Below are positions 10,654 through 22,697 of a stretch of DNA of 64,000 nt, in pieces. Below the pieces are notes generated by a model. That model did no database searches and was not told the origin of the DNA. It worked only from the letters and a program-made list of their open reading frames with translations. Position 1 is the stretch's first letter, and each line of letters begins with the position of its first letter. The DNA is taken from contig NC_084802.1 in assembly GCF_963169125.1 (NCBI RefSeq), positions 18,476,896 through 18,540,895 of the forward strand, in the 5' to 3' direction. A program made the translations under genes and the position numbers. This stretch comes from Humulus lupulus (taxonomy: Eukaryota > Streptophyta > Magnoliopsida > Rosales > Cannabaceae).

Positions 10654-11605
10654 TGTTTACCGAGTTTTTCGGAAACTAGAATTATGAAAATTAAGAGAGC
10701 TTAGAAAGTAATGAATAAAGATTATCGCACAAGGAATTTTACGTGGTTGGGGCGTTAAAGAGCCTTAGTCCACGAGTCAATTGTATTGGAATATTTAGGA
10801 GCTTAAGTAATGAACTCTCTGAATTTGGGCAGAGTGTATGCTTCTCAGAGAAGAATTCGATCCTCTTCCCTAGCGCACCACTATTCATATTTATAGGCAG
10901 GTGAGTGCACTGGGTTTTGGGCCGAACTAATTCTGGCCCAATAAGGGAATACACATTATGTGCTCTCCGATGGAGGCTTAATACAAAGGATTTTAATATG
11001 TAAAATGCGCTAACCAAGGCCCATTGGGCCAGCCCAAGCGTAACCACACTAAGACTAACGACAAAATGCTGCTTCAGTCTGGGTCGTGTGGGCTTCGAGG
11101 GAGATTCGGGGGACAGGATCTGTCAGAGTAGTGGCAGTACCAACAACGTACATTCCCGATGTAACCTATTCTGCAAGTTAGCTATGGGGACACAACTCCA
11201 CATTTCTTGGGGTGATGTCAGTATCGAGGACACCTTATCACGCCCAACCTAGTCACCTGGTCCAGGTTCGTCTACCAACATCCCTATTCATTTACCAGGG
11301 TCCCGGTTCATTTACCAGAACCCGGGTTCATCAACCGTCGTCCCGGTCTAATCTCGGACTTGGGAACCACGACCTCTTCCTTGCATCCCAGGAGGCACCG
11401 GAGGAAGGGTCCGAGAATATGCAATATGCCAACGCAATGGTCCTGACTTCTATTCCGGGATGCCCTTTGGGCTTTACCGAGATTTGGGCTGCCAGAGTTC
11501 GTTCCGTCTTCGTCTACTGGGCCTGATCTGGGCCGTAAGTCCCTTTAGGGTGGCCCATAGACTCAGAATGTGGATCCATACACTTGGGGAGAAACGGAGA
11601 TAACA
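10654..11605 (-). mobile_element. E1 5' LTR
   Basis: This 952-bp LTR starts TGTTTACCGAG, ends ..GATAACA and is flanked by target duplication GTACC. On the minus strand a TATA-like box CCTATAAATATG lies at 10886-10897 and would be the element promoter. The sequence tacgtggttg..ttagtccacgagtc resembles the equivalent part of the E2 and E3 LTRs, so the families are related. Confidence 0.88.
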
Positions 11606-11617
11606 GTACCAAATGGG
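11606..11617. repeat. Right tip of the foldback element
   Basis: gtaccaaatggg completes the right arm of the foldback element at 266-654. It mirrors the left tip (catttggtac at 271-280). GTACC here is also the E1 target duplication. Confidence 0.6.
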
Positions 11618-11689
11618 TAAATTCCCCAAAAAAATTATATGAAGAAGATGGGAGAGAAGGGAAAGGGGGTGGATTTGATTTTTTTTTTC

Positions 11690-12480
11690 TATCTTCAAAT
11701 TTGTGGAAACTGGTTACCTTCCCGTTATTTGTGTGTATATTTCTGGGGTAACTGGTTACATTCACATTCTTTGTGTGTATATTTCTATGGGTAACTAGTT
11801 ACCTTCACATTATGATGTGTGTGTATATTTCTGGACTCTTTATGGTAATTGGTTACCTATGTTACTAAAATCATAGTTATTTCTTCCTTTTTTTAATGAA
11901 GTGTTCTTCCACTTTTTCATTCAGATTTGATGTTTCTTTTCATATTTAATATGAATAACCCGTCACCCCTCTTATGGTAACTGGTTACCCCTCTTATGGC
12001 AGAAGGTTACTCCTTTCAGGGTAACTGGTTACTCCTCCTAGTACATAATTGTCAAAGATCAATTAAGTAACTGGTTATCTTACCCATGATTTGAAATAAG
12101 AAACGTACAATATAAAAATAAGAAAAAATGTTAAAAAAATAATAAACACAATTCATATCACAAAAAAAAAAAATTTACAAAACAACCAAAGAAAATTTTA
12201 ATATAAAATTAGTTATATAAAAATAATATAAAAGAACAAATAAGCTAAAAAAAATAATCAAATTACAAACATACCCTTCCAAATTAATAAAACTTGATTA
12301 ATAGTAAAACTATGACATAAACCAACTTTTATACAAAAATATGGAAAAATAAACCCATAAAAGTTAAAAATCTTAAAAAAAAAAAAAAGTCATGGATTAA
12401 CTTTTTATTTTTTTTAAAAACCATATTTTTGCACAGTCTATTAAAATCTCATATAAAATGTAATTTCCTCTTTTTTAAAT
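11690..12480. repeat. Dispersed repeat with GGTAAC-N2-GTTACC motifs, copy 1
   Basis: This stretch is closely similar to about 59745-60490 over roughly 750 bp. It carries about seven copies of a near-palindrome, GGTAACTGGTTACC or a one-base variant, in its first 400 bp, then a tail rich in A runs with no coding capacity. The shared order of motifs in both copies shows a mobile or duplicated unit. No terminal structure could be fixed. Confidence 0.7.
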
Positions 12481-12999
12481 TGAGTACACTTTGTTTATTT
12501 TGTATTCCTCATAACCCAAATTTGATAACAAAATAATAAAAAATTTAGAAAAATAAAAATTGAATTGATGTTAACCTATTGCTACTACTACACAACTAAG
12601 TCATTCGTATGTATTACGTTGGACTCACTTAAAGATTTAACACTATAATTCGTATTAGTAGAAAATTACTTGGTGAAATTGTAAGTTCTTAAATCCCAAA
12701 CTACATTAAAGTTCATAATATTATGAGATTTTTTTTCTTAAATACACATTTTTTTTACTTTTTTACTTTTCCTCTTTTTTTTTTTCAAAAATACGCACTC
12801 AAATTTTCAAAAATACAATTTTTAAAGTTTCATACTTACAAAAATACGATTTTTATGAAAAACAACATAAAAATAATTCACTGGATAAAAAAACGATATA
12901 TATATATATCAAAACAACTAAACATTAACAAAAAAAAAAACTTAAAAACAACATGAAAAAAAAGACAAAACTGTAAAAATGTAAAAAATTTCTTACAGC
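12481..12999. other. AT-rich spacer, no gene seen
   Basis: Low-complexity A and T runs and one short (TA)n. The only open frame (12723-12956) is Phe/Lys/Ile-rich low-complexity translation. Confidence 0.6.
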
Positions 13000-13633
13000 C
13001 GTAAAATTGAAAGAAAAAAATGTTTGACCGTAAAAACGTAATTTTTTTTTTTAGTAAAAATCTCTAAAATTATTGATAAAGATAAAAATTTTAAACATAC
13101 TAATTATTCTCAAAATTCAATAAAGCATAAGTCATACCTTAAAATTCTCCAAATTTCTAAGCATCGATGTCTTCAATGCGATAGAATTTATTTATTGAAT
13201 TTTTATAAAAGTGTAAGGTGAAATTTTAATTCACCAATAGTTTTTTTTTTTAAATAACACAAATGATTATTACACAAATTAAATAAATAATAAAAAGTAC
13301 TATCTATTATAGTATTTAATTGTAGCTAAGAAATTACTCTTATAATTTTAAAGAAAAAATTACACATAACACCATAAATTTGAAATTTTTTTACATAATT
13401 TTACAAAAATTACAAAAATACAGATAACAATTTATAACAATTCTGTAACTGCTTGTTACAATTTTCTATTTAGTCTGTAAATGTTATTTACAAAATTGTA
13501 ACATATTGTTATAAACTTGTAAACTTTATAAAAATTTGTTTGCAAAAAAAAAAAAAAAAAAACTCCGTACTTACGAATATGCCTTTCGTATTTTTGTAAC
13601 TTTTTTTTACAAATTTGTATTTGTAGTATTTTT

Positions 13634-14183
13634 TGTTGAAATTAATTGAGCATCAAACAATAATCAAGAATTGATCAAACATATTCATGCTCAATATTGC
13701 ACAATGAAATCATCTTATTTAAGGCATCAAACATAATATGAAAAAGAAGTTGTACATACCTTTGTGATCAAGTCTATGAACCATCATTCTCCATGATTAT
13801 GCTCATCACATTTCACCCACCTACACATCAAAGATCAAAGGCGTGCTTGGGGTGTAGATGAACACTACTCTCTCATTTTTTCCTCTTAAGACACCCATTG
13901 TCCACACTCACATTATAAAAGGTGTAACCCCTTTTATAAAACATAATGGGCTTATTGTGCCTAGATACCCAATGAGAGGATTAGTTGTCCTGGCCCAATG
14001 AGCTGGCCTAAAGACATTGAGAGTGTGTCCATGGGCCCCGAGCGTGTTAGTATATTAGGTCCATCCCATTATGGCCCGATGGTAATAGCATGCAATACCG
14101 ATTATATAGTTATCCTTACATGCTAATCACAACACTACGTGAGCAACATATAATTATGTCAGTCCATATAAAATATTCTAACA
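13634..14183 (-). mobile_element. LARD 3' LTR
   Basis: 550 bp, TG..CA, nearly identical to 19127-19676. It is followed directly by the polypurine tract on its inner side. Confidence 0.9.
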
Positions 14184-14194
14184 TTCTCCCACTT
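14184..14194 (-). promoter_or_regulatory. LARD polypurine tract
   Basis: The minus strand reads AAGTGGGAGAA immediately before the 3' LTR. This is the expected primer for plus-strand DNA synthesis. Confidence 0.8.
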
Positions 14195-16509
14195 GGACTA
14201 CATAATTAAACTAACAAGTGATCATTGAACAATAATGTCTATACACAAGAACCTCAAGAACCACAAATGTCTATAAAACCAATTATGCATCATATCATAT
14301 CGATAGGATACAAATATGATACATAACGAGACATTGGAGATTCATAAAGCATGGCGATAACTCCCAATATGGATCCACTCAACATGATATCTAGACTAAG
14401 CCATTGGCTCACATCATTATATCATTACCAAACGAGTGTGCACTCATAATGCCAAAGAGTGATCCACAATATGCATGTATTCAACAATAAATAGCAATCC
14501 TTAACATGTCTATCATATATGAAAATGGTAACTCCCACTGACTAAATACATCTTTGGCACCTAACAATCCACATAAGAGGTATGTTCTCAGTACACACGG
14601 TTAGGTAAGCCTTGTCAGTGTAGTTATTGACATGTTATCTATAAGTGCGTGTCATGATGCAAATAAAGGACTCCACAACTTTCTCACTACAAATGGAACG
14701 TCATCTTCATTAATGGAGTAACAAGACTCCGCAAGTTCCGAGAGAAAGATATGACTGCGACATTTATCACATAAGTTCAGTAAATTCACAATAGAGTAAA
14801 CTACTCTTGACACAGAAACGAAATATCACAGTTGTATTGTATAAACCATGTCCTCATAACATGTCACTCACTCTACATCTATGACCACCTAATACCTAAT
14901 TACAAAATAACTCCTTTTACCATTATACCTGCATGTATGAGAGAGGAAATTGTAGGTGTTTATTTGATTAGACACTTAATCACAAAATAGCTCCTCCTGC
15001 CATTATAAAGGATTTTGACATCCATGCAGCCTGTTCAATCGATTGCAAAGACATCCTTGATACCATAAGGATGACTACTCAAGTACCAATCCAGCATGCC
15101 CATGACAAATATCACAATAGGGAATGCGTATACATGAGAACACTCGAGGCTGCCTTCAACAAGCATGTATGGAACAATCTCACAATTGATCTCTCATCAT
15201 TATCAATACACGTGGACTTTAGGCCTTTCACAATACATTACACTTTAGACTATTCCAAAGTTCTCAATGAAATTGAAACATTACTCACATCAAAAGTCAG
15301 TCAACATAAACTATGAGATAATTCATCTTTCCATTGATCCCAACATGAAGAATCTAAATACTTAGACCATGCAAGGCTTTTCTAAAATTCTTCATCCAAC
15401 AGAGACTATCAAATAACGGTTTTACTTGTCTCCAGATTAGATCAGTATCATAAATTATGATCAATGTACTAACCATGTAATAATATAAACATATCATTGT
15501 TCCCATTGATCTCTCACATAATATTGACTAACGATAATGTTTCGAATTGTCCATTTTGAGAATAATAATAGTCATTGTCTTGATGCCTTTCCAAAATGAA
15601 TTTAATCCATTGAATTCAGGTGTCCTTGTCAGTTGCCTTCTCAAGGCTTGATTGAGCCAAAGGAAATTCTAAAATTAGAATTTAGTTCTCACATCCTTCT
15701 ATATTGATTTCCAAATAGTCAGCACTTTATCATCCAATAATAATGTATTTTGAACAATTCATTCCATCATAATGGTAACTAGCTATAGGCTTTAATCAAC
15801 CTTAATTTGTTCCTCAAATAGTCTGTTCTCAACAAGACCTGTCATCAAGAAAAATCTCTCAATTATCATGTGATTAAGCCTAAACTTCCATGTTTGATCA
15901 TATCTTGGAAATCGTGATATTAACATATCAGCTCTCCAAATAAGGATTAAGAACTACTAATGGCTCTCGATTAATAATTTTGAGGTATATGTCGTCAACC
16001 TTATTTCCTACTTGTAATTTTAGGTCTGTAAAACTATTTCGATCCTATATCTTTGCTTGTTCACATATGGAGTTTCTTATCATATTCTGGCTAATTGTAG
16101 GGTCGGCAAGAAGAACATCGGAAGCAAAACAAGGGATAATTCTAGTTATTCCCTAAATAATCTTTTGACCATTGACTAACCCTAACTTGAAACTCCAACA
16201 TGGACAACTTTATTTACTTATCATCAATAGTGGATAGAAGAGACAATTATATGAACCATAGTACTATCAAAAAATAACCATTGAGATAATCATTTTCTCT
16301 TTCACAATTAAACTTTGAGATTGCGATTGCCCAAAAACAAGGTCTACAAATTAAATCATTATTCAGTCTCAACCTATATAAGGCTATATGGAATGAAACG
16401 ATACAACCCATCAAATCTAAATCCTTTTGAGTGTCATGGCAAAATACTTAACTCCTATTGTCTCTTTAAACACCTAACATGGTTATGAATATGGAATTAT
16501 GTTTGTGAT

Positions 16510-16575
16510 TATATTAGTCCATACAAAAATTCAAATATCTCTCCCACTTGGACTAATATAATAAACAACCACCAT
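16510..16575 (-). other. Second PPT/LTR-end-like junction inside the LARD
   Basis: ttagtccatacaaaa..tctctcccacttggacta mirrors the true LTR-end/PPT junction at about 14160-14200 (cagtccatataaaa..ttctcccacttggacta). The similarity continues about 20 bp on both sides, and later phrases (ccgataggatacatat against tcgataggatacaaat) also recur. It suggests the interior was built from two related element ends. Confidence 0.6.
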
Positions 16576-19110
16576 ATTAAACTTCATTATCAAATAGGCA
16601 GTCAAATAAATCATGTATAATATCATACCGATAGGATACATATATTAAACATAATTTGGCCTGGAAGATATCCAAATATAATAACAACCATTAAAGCAAC
16701 ATGCATGCAGTGCAACCATTGAGACTATATATATACGTCTCATTTTGTACTTGTCACTTCGTCAAACAATGCATATAAGAAATGATTGCACGTCATTATG
16801 CATGTTTGGATTAATTATTTAGGTGTTTCATTGACTTCAATCAAACCAAAATTGTTGCCTAAATATAACTTAGCTATCCTCAAATTTGTAGCAACAACGA
16901 CATGATATTGAGTACACATGCATTATTCCATTTAATTTGGATTCATCATGTTTACGAACATCTCCAAGTAATACGCTTATTACCTCGAAATAGATAATGA
17001 TCACATATCTATTGTCGTATTCATTCAAAATTTGTCCACTTATGATCTATGTCATATCTTGAGCCTTAATTATAAGAAAACCACAATAGATGATTCACTA
17101 GTTCCACTGAAACTATCTTAGGGCATAAAATCAATGCAATAGTCACCTGAACTCATCATTATCGAAAAACATAAAAGTTTCACTTCAATACCTTAAGAGA
17201 TTCCTAAGCGATCTCATCCTCATAAAATTGTCATAGAAGGATCGATTAACACATATATACCTCACTACAGCCAACTAACACCCATCTCAATATTCTCAAT
17301 CTTCCAATGATCATTGAGTAACTTGGCATCTATTTAAACAATGCGACTTCAAGATTTATTAATTTTAGGCCTAGTCCATCTTTACAATGAGATATCGTTA
17401 TGTCAAAACATACTATTGTCTCATCCGATAACTAAACAGTAGAGATTTTAGGATTGCTTGAAGCTAAGAGAAAATATCAATGAACAGTGCCACTATGCAT
17501 ATGAAAGCAAAGATCGCATTATCTGCTCGTTTTCTCAGCTTTCCAAATGATCTATCAACAGAAACGATCATGTCATGCTAGAGTCGTTCTAACAAAACAT
17601 ATGACTCTTACGTAGGTAAGGACAATCACTTCAAATGTCACAACCAAATTCATTAATCCACTACCGATAGGGTAGAAAAGATTGTGCGGTTCATGACATC
17701 CAATGTGTTTCCTTCACCATCTAAGCATCCTACCCAACAATAAAATCATCGACAGGATGACTAAATTGAATGTATGGATCTTAGTATTAATTGTGATTAG
17801 AACAAATGTGAATTTAATCAGCAATAATCACAATCACGATATGAATATCCATAGAACATTCAATTACATGTTAGACATAGATTATAATCTCATAATCATC
17901 AAATAATCCCAACTGAGCATCCATAAATGTCAAAGAATCTATTAACGAGAGCATAAATCAAATAGGTAATAATTATGTAAATAAACCAAATATATGCCAA
18001 CAATAATCCATTCATAATCATGAATCCTCAAAAGAAAATTATAAGGCATATGTACAAAAATTTGGTATAACATATTGCTCGATTATTGGATCTTATGTGA
18101 GATTATAATTTTAAACTCCATAATTTGACATGTTTAGACTCACGATAGGCAAGCACATAAACATTCAAATTGTATTAATCTCACAATTATTATGAATGAC
18201 AAATTGACATGCTTAAACTCACGATAAGTGAGTACATAAGCACTCAATTAACGTCACATAATCATATTTGCACATAATGTCAAGTATTTTAAAACAAAAC
18301 ATAAGACATAAATTTCAAATAAATATAATCATGTTTACAAATAAATGATATAAGATAAATGTGAGATAATAATATTAATTTAATTATGTGATTATATGTC
18401 AATTAATTGTTAATATTGACCAAACCCAAAATATAATAACACAATTAAGTGGGAAAACAAAATTGGAGCTAAATGGTGAAAAATAGTCCAAAAATGGACC
18501 CTACACACACCCCACGCGCCTGGTTTTTTTTTTTTTTGCTGAAGCCCAAAAAACGACAAAAAAATGATAAAAACGACAACAATCAGCAAAAACGACATGA
18601 AGTCCAAAAAACGACACCCTCTCGAAAACGACATAAAAACCTAAAAACAACATTGGGCTCTAAAAAACGACACGTCATTTTTATCGTCTTCAACCTCTAG
18701 ATGGGTCGAATTTGACCGTTTCGGACCCAGATTCTAACCAAGTCGGATTTTGACCTCCGGTACTCCATTTTTTATGTCGTTTGAGGGGTTTTGCTCCAAA
18801 TTTCGTTGTCTTTTGAACCATAAAAATTATTTGGCCAAAACACTACTAGAAAACTGATTTTATTCAAATCTATTTTCAGCTAAAAAAGCTTGAAAACCAG
18901 TCCAAAAATGGCCACATATGAGTCCAATAATCATAAAAAACACCACCCACAAGTTATATATTTGATATATAGACTCAATCCATCATTTATTTTGATTAAA
19001 ATCATGTATTTTGAATTTTGGATAATCAACACTCATAAAAATTCCAAAAAAATCTGAAAATGCACTCAAAATTTTGACAAAGTATTCATGAGCCTTAAAA
19101 TCAGATAACC

Positions 19111-19124
19111 TGGCTCTGATACCA
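19111..19124 (-). promoter_or_regulatory. LARD primer binding site (initiator tRNA-Met)
   Basis: The minus strand reads TGGTATCAGAGCCA two bases inside the 5' LTR. TGGTATCAGAGC is the well-known complement of the plant initiator tRNA-Met 3' end. Confidence 0.9.
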
Positions 19125-19126
19125 AT

Positions 19127-19676
19127 TGTTGAAATTAATTGAGCATCAAACAATAATCAAGAATTGATCAAACATATTCATGCTCAATATTGCACAATGA
19201 AATCATCTTATTTAAGGCATCAAATATAATATGAAAAAGAAGTTTTACATACCTTTGTTATCAAGTCTATGAACCATCATTCTCCATGATTATGCTCATC
19301 ACATTTCACCCACCTACACATCAAAGATCAAAGGCGTGCTTGGGGTGTAGATGAACACTACTCTCTCATTTTTTCCTCTTAAGACACCCATTGTCCACAC
19401 TCACATTATAAAAGGTGTAACCCCTTTTATAAAACATAATGGGCTTATTGGGCCTAGATACCCAATGAGAGGATTAGTTGTCCTGGCCCAATGGGCTGGC
19501 CTAAAGACATTGAGAGTGTGTCCATGGGCCCCGAGCGTGTTAGTATATTAGGTCCATCCCATTATGGCCCGATGGTAATAGCATGCAATACCGATTATAT
19601 AATTATCCTTACATGCTAATCACAACACTACGTGAGCAACGTATAATTATGTCAGTCCATATAAAATATTCTAACA
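19127..19676 (-). mobile_element. LARD 5' LTR
   Basis: 550 bp, TG..CA, about 1.3% different from its partner by eye count. It is followed by T(8), which contains the target duplication. Confidence 0.9.
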
Positions 19677-20668
19677 TTTTTTTTAAACCTTAGTTATTTA
19701 TGTAAACTTCCCAATTTTAAATGGGGCGAATCTAAATCAAAATAATAATTTTTTTTCTCAAATTTTGTTATTGGGATTACAATACTGCGAAATAAATAAT
19801 GTATGATTATTGGGGTTTAAGAGAAACTAAGAAAAAACAATTATTGGTGATGGAAAATAATGCTTCTCATACCTTCTAATAAGTCAAAAAAAAAAAAAAT
19901 TGAGATATTGTAAATAAACAATTAAAATTCATGTTATGTTTTGTATCTTCTACTAAATATCATGTAAGGTGGTCACCCTTTTTTGTGTTGACTCTATTGT
20001 TTAGGCAGATGCCTATGATTAGTGATATCTCTCTGTTACTCTTTTTCCATTCGTGAGTCTTTTTTCATTAGGTTTTTCTCTTGAAGGTTTCAACGAGGCT
20101 AAGTATTTCTCTAAAAAAAAAATTAAAAAATAAATAAAAGTGACATTTTAGTGTATATGGGGAGATGGGCGTTGAGGTTGGGATAATTCGGACATGTTAC
20201 TCAAAGCGAAATCCCACAAGATGTACTAGGCAACCATCAGGAGTGTTTGCTTTAATTCCAAGTGTTGGAGGGATATTTTTTGATGGTTTTCTCTGTTAGT
20301 TTTAGTTAGTTTTTTTTTTTTTTTTTTTAGTTCGTTCAGTCTATTTTGTTGCTTTCTGGATTTGTTTCTTGTTTGCTGCGTTTTCGGTTTGGTTTTTTTG
20401 CTGCGACTGGAACTGCTCTTTTGTTCGTGGCCTGCGTTTTTTGCAATGCTGTTTGTGTTTTCCCTTGTGTTTTGGCCCCTTTTTTGGAAGGGATTCACCC
20501 AGCAAAATATAAAAATAAAAAAGTAAAAAAAGGAAAAGGGAAATGAAAAAAAAACCTTAAACAATTATTAAATTTGTTATTCATAGATAATTAAATAGAA
20601 ACATGGAAGTTGGCGTATTAATATAAAAATATCCTAACAATAACTAATATTATTAATTAATTAATTAA
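19677..20668. other. Flank downstream of defensin-like gene copy 1; no gene supported
   Basis: AT-rich DNA matching 36166-37156 in the right copy. At about 20100-20125 a phrase ending in a run of A (aacgaggctaagtatttctct, then poly-A) looks like an old retroposon tail, but no coding part is visible. The Lys/Ser-rich minus frame at 20226-20564 crosses a 20-nt T run and is not kept intact in the other copy. Confidence 0.5.
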
Positions 20669-22432
20669 TTAAGGACTACAACAACAAATTGAATCTGGTT
20701 GCACACAGAGGCCACTATTGAATTTCCTTGCGATGCAGTCTGCAAGGCACTCTGCATTCCCAAATGTGGCTGAGCATTCCACAAAGCAATTTGGATCAAC
20801 CGCTCTCTCTTCTTTATAATGCTCCTCACCATCTGCATTCATTTCATTTCCATCACAATTAATATACAAATATTCATATCATATAAATTAATTATTTTAC
20901 TTGCAAGTTTCAAAAAATTATTATTAATATCAAGTGAAACCCACTCCATGAAATTTTTATGATATATATAAGCCACTAAATCAATGAGATAAAAAGGATT
21001 TTTTTTAATTAGAGAGCTATTTCTTAATTCGATAAAGAAGTACTGAAAATTTAAATTTTAAGATGTTATTTCATTATTTGTAAAATAAAAAAAACCAAAA
21101 AAAAATATTAATTGCCTTCTTGACTTTATGTATCAGATTATATTCATATATTTTCTATATAAAAAATGTGTAAATAACGGAAATATTTTGTTTTAATAGT
21201 TTTTATTTTCGTTGTCTCTTTAACTGAATATATTTATATTTAACAAAATATTTTTATATTTAACTGTAGATTGTAAACATGAATTAAACATAAATAAAAT
21301 TTAATAATTAAATAAATTAAAATATGATATTTTTGAGATATTTTACAATAATAATTATTTAAAAATAATAAAACCATACTTTTTATGACTTAAATAAAAT
21401 TTAATTAAACTTAGAGAAAAACATAATAAAACACCCATACACTTAATAGTGTGTTTTTATTTATTTATTAAAATTTAATTAAACATAATTATATAAAACC
21501 ATACATTTCATAACAAATTTAATTAAATCATATGTTTTAATAAATTTAAAATCTACGTAAAATATTAATATTATATTAAATATACAATATATAATCTCTT
21601 ATTGTAATTGGGAAATTAAAAAACTAGCAAACATAAACTTAAACAAAAACAAATTAATTAATTAATTAAAATAGGATATTTTATGATAATTTAAAAAATT
21701 AAATCATATTTATTTAAATAATAAAGACATACGTATTATTTTTTTTAATCTTATAAATTTGTGTGATAATTTATTTTTTATCAAGTGATTAAAGCTTTTT
21801 TTCTTCATCAAATTCACCAAAGGACATTGTGAGATACATTAGAAACTAAAAATAGTTGATGCATGTATACTATTCTACACTATGACCTTTTTTATTCTTA
21901 TGTTATTTCTATTATTAATTTCTTTTTAAATATTATTGTAATTTATTTATATGTGTCAAGTACCCATGTAAATATATATTTATGTCAATATTGTGTTTAG
22001 ATGTCATATATGTAGAGATTATTGATATAAATATTTATATAAATACTATAATTCATTCTATTATATTTTTTTTTTTTAAAAGGTGAACAAATTTTTATTA
22101 AAATTATAGACAATGATTTGCCCTAATTTTTTTAATACATTTATGTCATACATTATATTACACATCTTTTATTTATTTTTAGATATTGTTTATTTATTTA
22201 AAATTTATATGATAATTAAAAAAATATATAATAAAAATAAATACATGTTTAAATAAGTATATTTACAACTTTAAAACTAAGAAAAAATACATTTGGATGT
22301 TGCTTATATCTAGTATATGTTAGAAAACTCAATATATATATATATATTGTTCTCAAGTACTCCATAATCTATTCTATAATCACTATTATTATAGAAAAAT
22401 ATATATTATATGGTTAAATATGGGTGATATTG

Positions 22433-22465
<33 letters not shown>

Positions 22466-22619
22466 AAGTGTGTTCGAATGAAATAAAACAACAAAAGAAA
22501 AAACTAACAAAAAAACAAAGTGACAAAGAGAGAGAGATATTACTAGAGCTACGTAGATCAATGGAAACCAAAGCGACAGCAATGAGGAAGAGCATAAGAA
22601 ACTTGTGAAGTCCTCCCAT
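20669..22619 (-). CDS. Secreted defensin-like cysteine-rich peptide, copy 1 (two exons)
   Basis: Exon 1 is 22619-22544 (ATG at 22619) and encodes a signal peptide: MGGLHKF followed by a hydrophobic core LMLFLIAVALVSI. The intron runs 22543-20833 (donor GTAATA, acceptor AATGCAG, phase 1). Exon 2 is 20832-20669, giving about 79 residues in all. The mature part begins with an acidic stretch and has eight cysteines in the pattern C-x3-C-x8-C-x3-C-x9-C-x6-C-C-C. A phase-1 intron right after the signal peptide and CxxxC pairs are typical of plant defensin-like (DEFL/LCR) genes; the terminal CCC departs from the usual CxC. A role in defence or pollen signalling is only an inference from the family. 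The encoded peptide is the same in copy 2. A TATA box lies about 65 bp upstream. Confidence 0.72.
21168..21760. repeat. AT-rich Helitron-like repeat in the intron
   Basis: The phrases gtgtaaataacggaaat.. and atttaac..atatttttatatttaac..gtagattgtaaacat recur in diverged form at 23152-23702 (gtgtagataacggaaattc..aacggaatattcttat..). They are also in the right copy. These are two members of one AT-rich family; see the Helitron-like end at 53721-53751. No protein is encoded. Confidence 0.45.
22325..22466. repeat. (TA)n and (TA)n(TG)n microsatellites
   Basis: A TA run lies at about 22333-22347, and a TA run followed by TG repeats at about 22434-22464, within the intron of the defensin-like gene. 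The second array is longer in the right copy (about 38799-38837), so the two gene copies can be told apart by length. Confidence 0.8.
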
Positions 22620-22681
22620 GTTTATTCTTCTTTTCTTTTGCTTTTCACAGTGGCTTGGATTTGTAGGTAAAAATAACACAC

Positions 22682-22694
22682 TTTATATATAAAA
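22682..22694 (-). promoter_or_regulatory. TATA box of defensin-like gene copy 1
   Basis: The minus strand reads TTTTATATATAAA, about 65 bp before the ATG at 22619. The same box is kept in copy 2 (39053-39066). Confidence 0.6.
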
Positions 22695-22697
22695 CAG

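Larger units (their letters stand above)
655..11605 (-). mobile_element. E1: decayed Tat-lineage Ty3/gypsy retrotransposon
   Basis: The element is bounded by 5-bp target duplications GTACC at 650-654 and 11606-11610 and by LTR ends beginning TGTTTACCGAG. It reads on the minus strand: 5' LTR 10654-11605, primer site, gag, protease, RT, gypsy RNase H, a second (archaeal-type) RNase H and the start of integrase. The dual RNase H places it in the Tat lineage. The rest of integrase, any antisense gene, the polypurine tract and most of the 3' LTR are deleted, so integrase sequence at 738 abuts an 83-bp LTR stub. Two unrelated solo LTRs (843-2967 and 7268-9653) were inserted later. Many stops and frameshifts show it is dead. 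Confidence 0.9.
13634..19676 (-). mobile_element. Non-coding LTR retrotransposon (LARD)
   Basis: Two 550-bp LTRs (13634-14183 and 19127-19676) start TGTTGAAATT, end TTCTAACA and differ at about seven positions. The target duplication is TTTTT. The right copy of the duplication, at about 36165, has an unbroken run of 8 T at this place, exactly the count expected before insertion (5+8-5). The minus-strand orientation follows from the primer site next to the right LTR and the polypurine tract next to the left one. The 4.9-kb interior has no protein similarity I can recognise; the open frame at 15071-15316 is isolated. It must rely on enzymes of another element, probably copia-like judging from the iMet-tRNA primer (inference). 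Confidence 0.9.

Noticed and set aside
15071..15316. 81-codon frame inside the LARD
   Set aside because: Isolated, no recognisable motif, plus strand while the element reads on the minus strand.
18473..18700. Repeated AAACGAC words in the LARD as a possible ordered array
   Set aside because: Spacing is irregular and the stretch is A-rich; no unit length could be defined.
20226..20564. Lys/Ser-rich minus-strand frame, also present as 36792-37052
   Set aside because: Similarity between the copies comes from the large duplication. The frame crosses a long T run whose length differs between copies, the C-terminal part is lost in the second copy, and no domain is visible.
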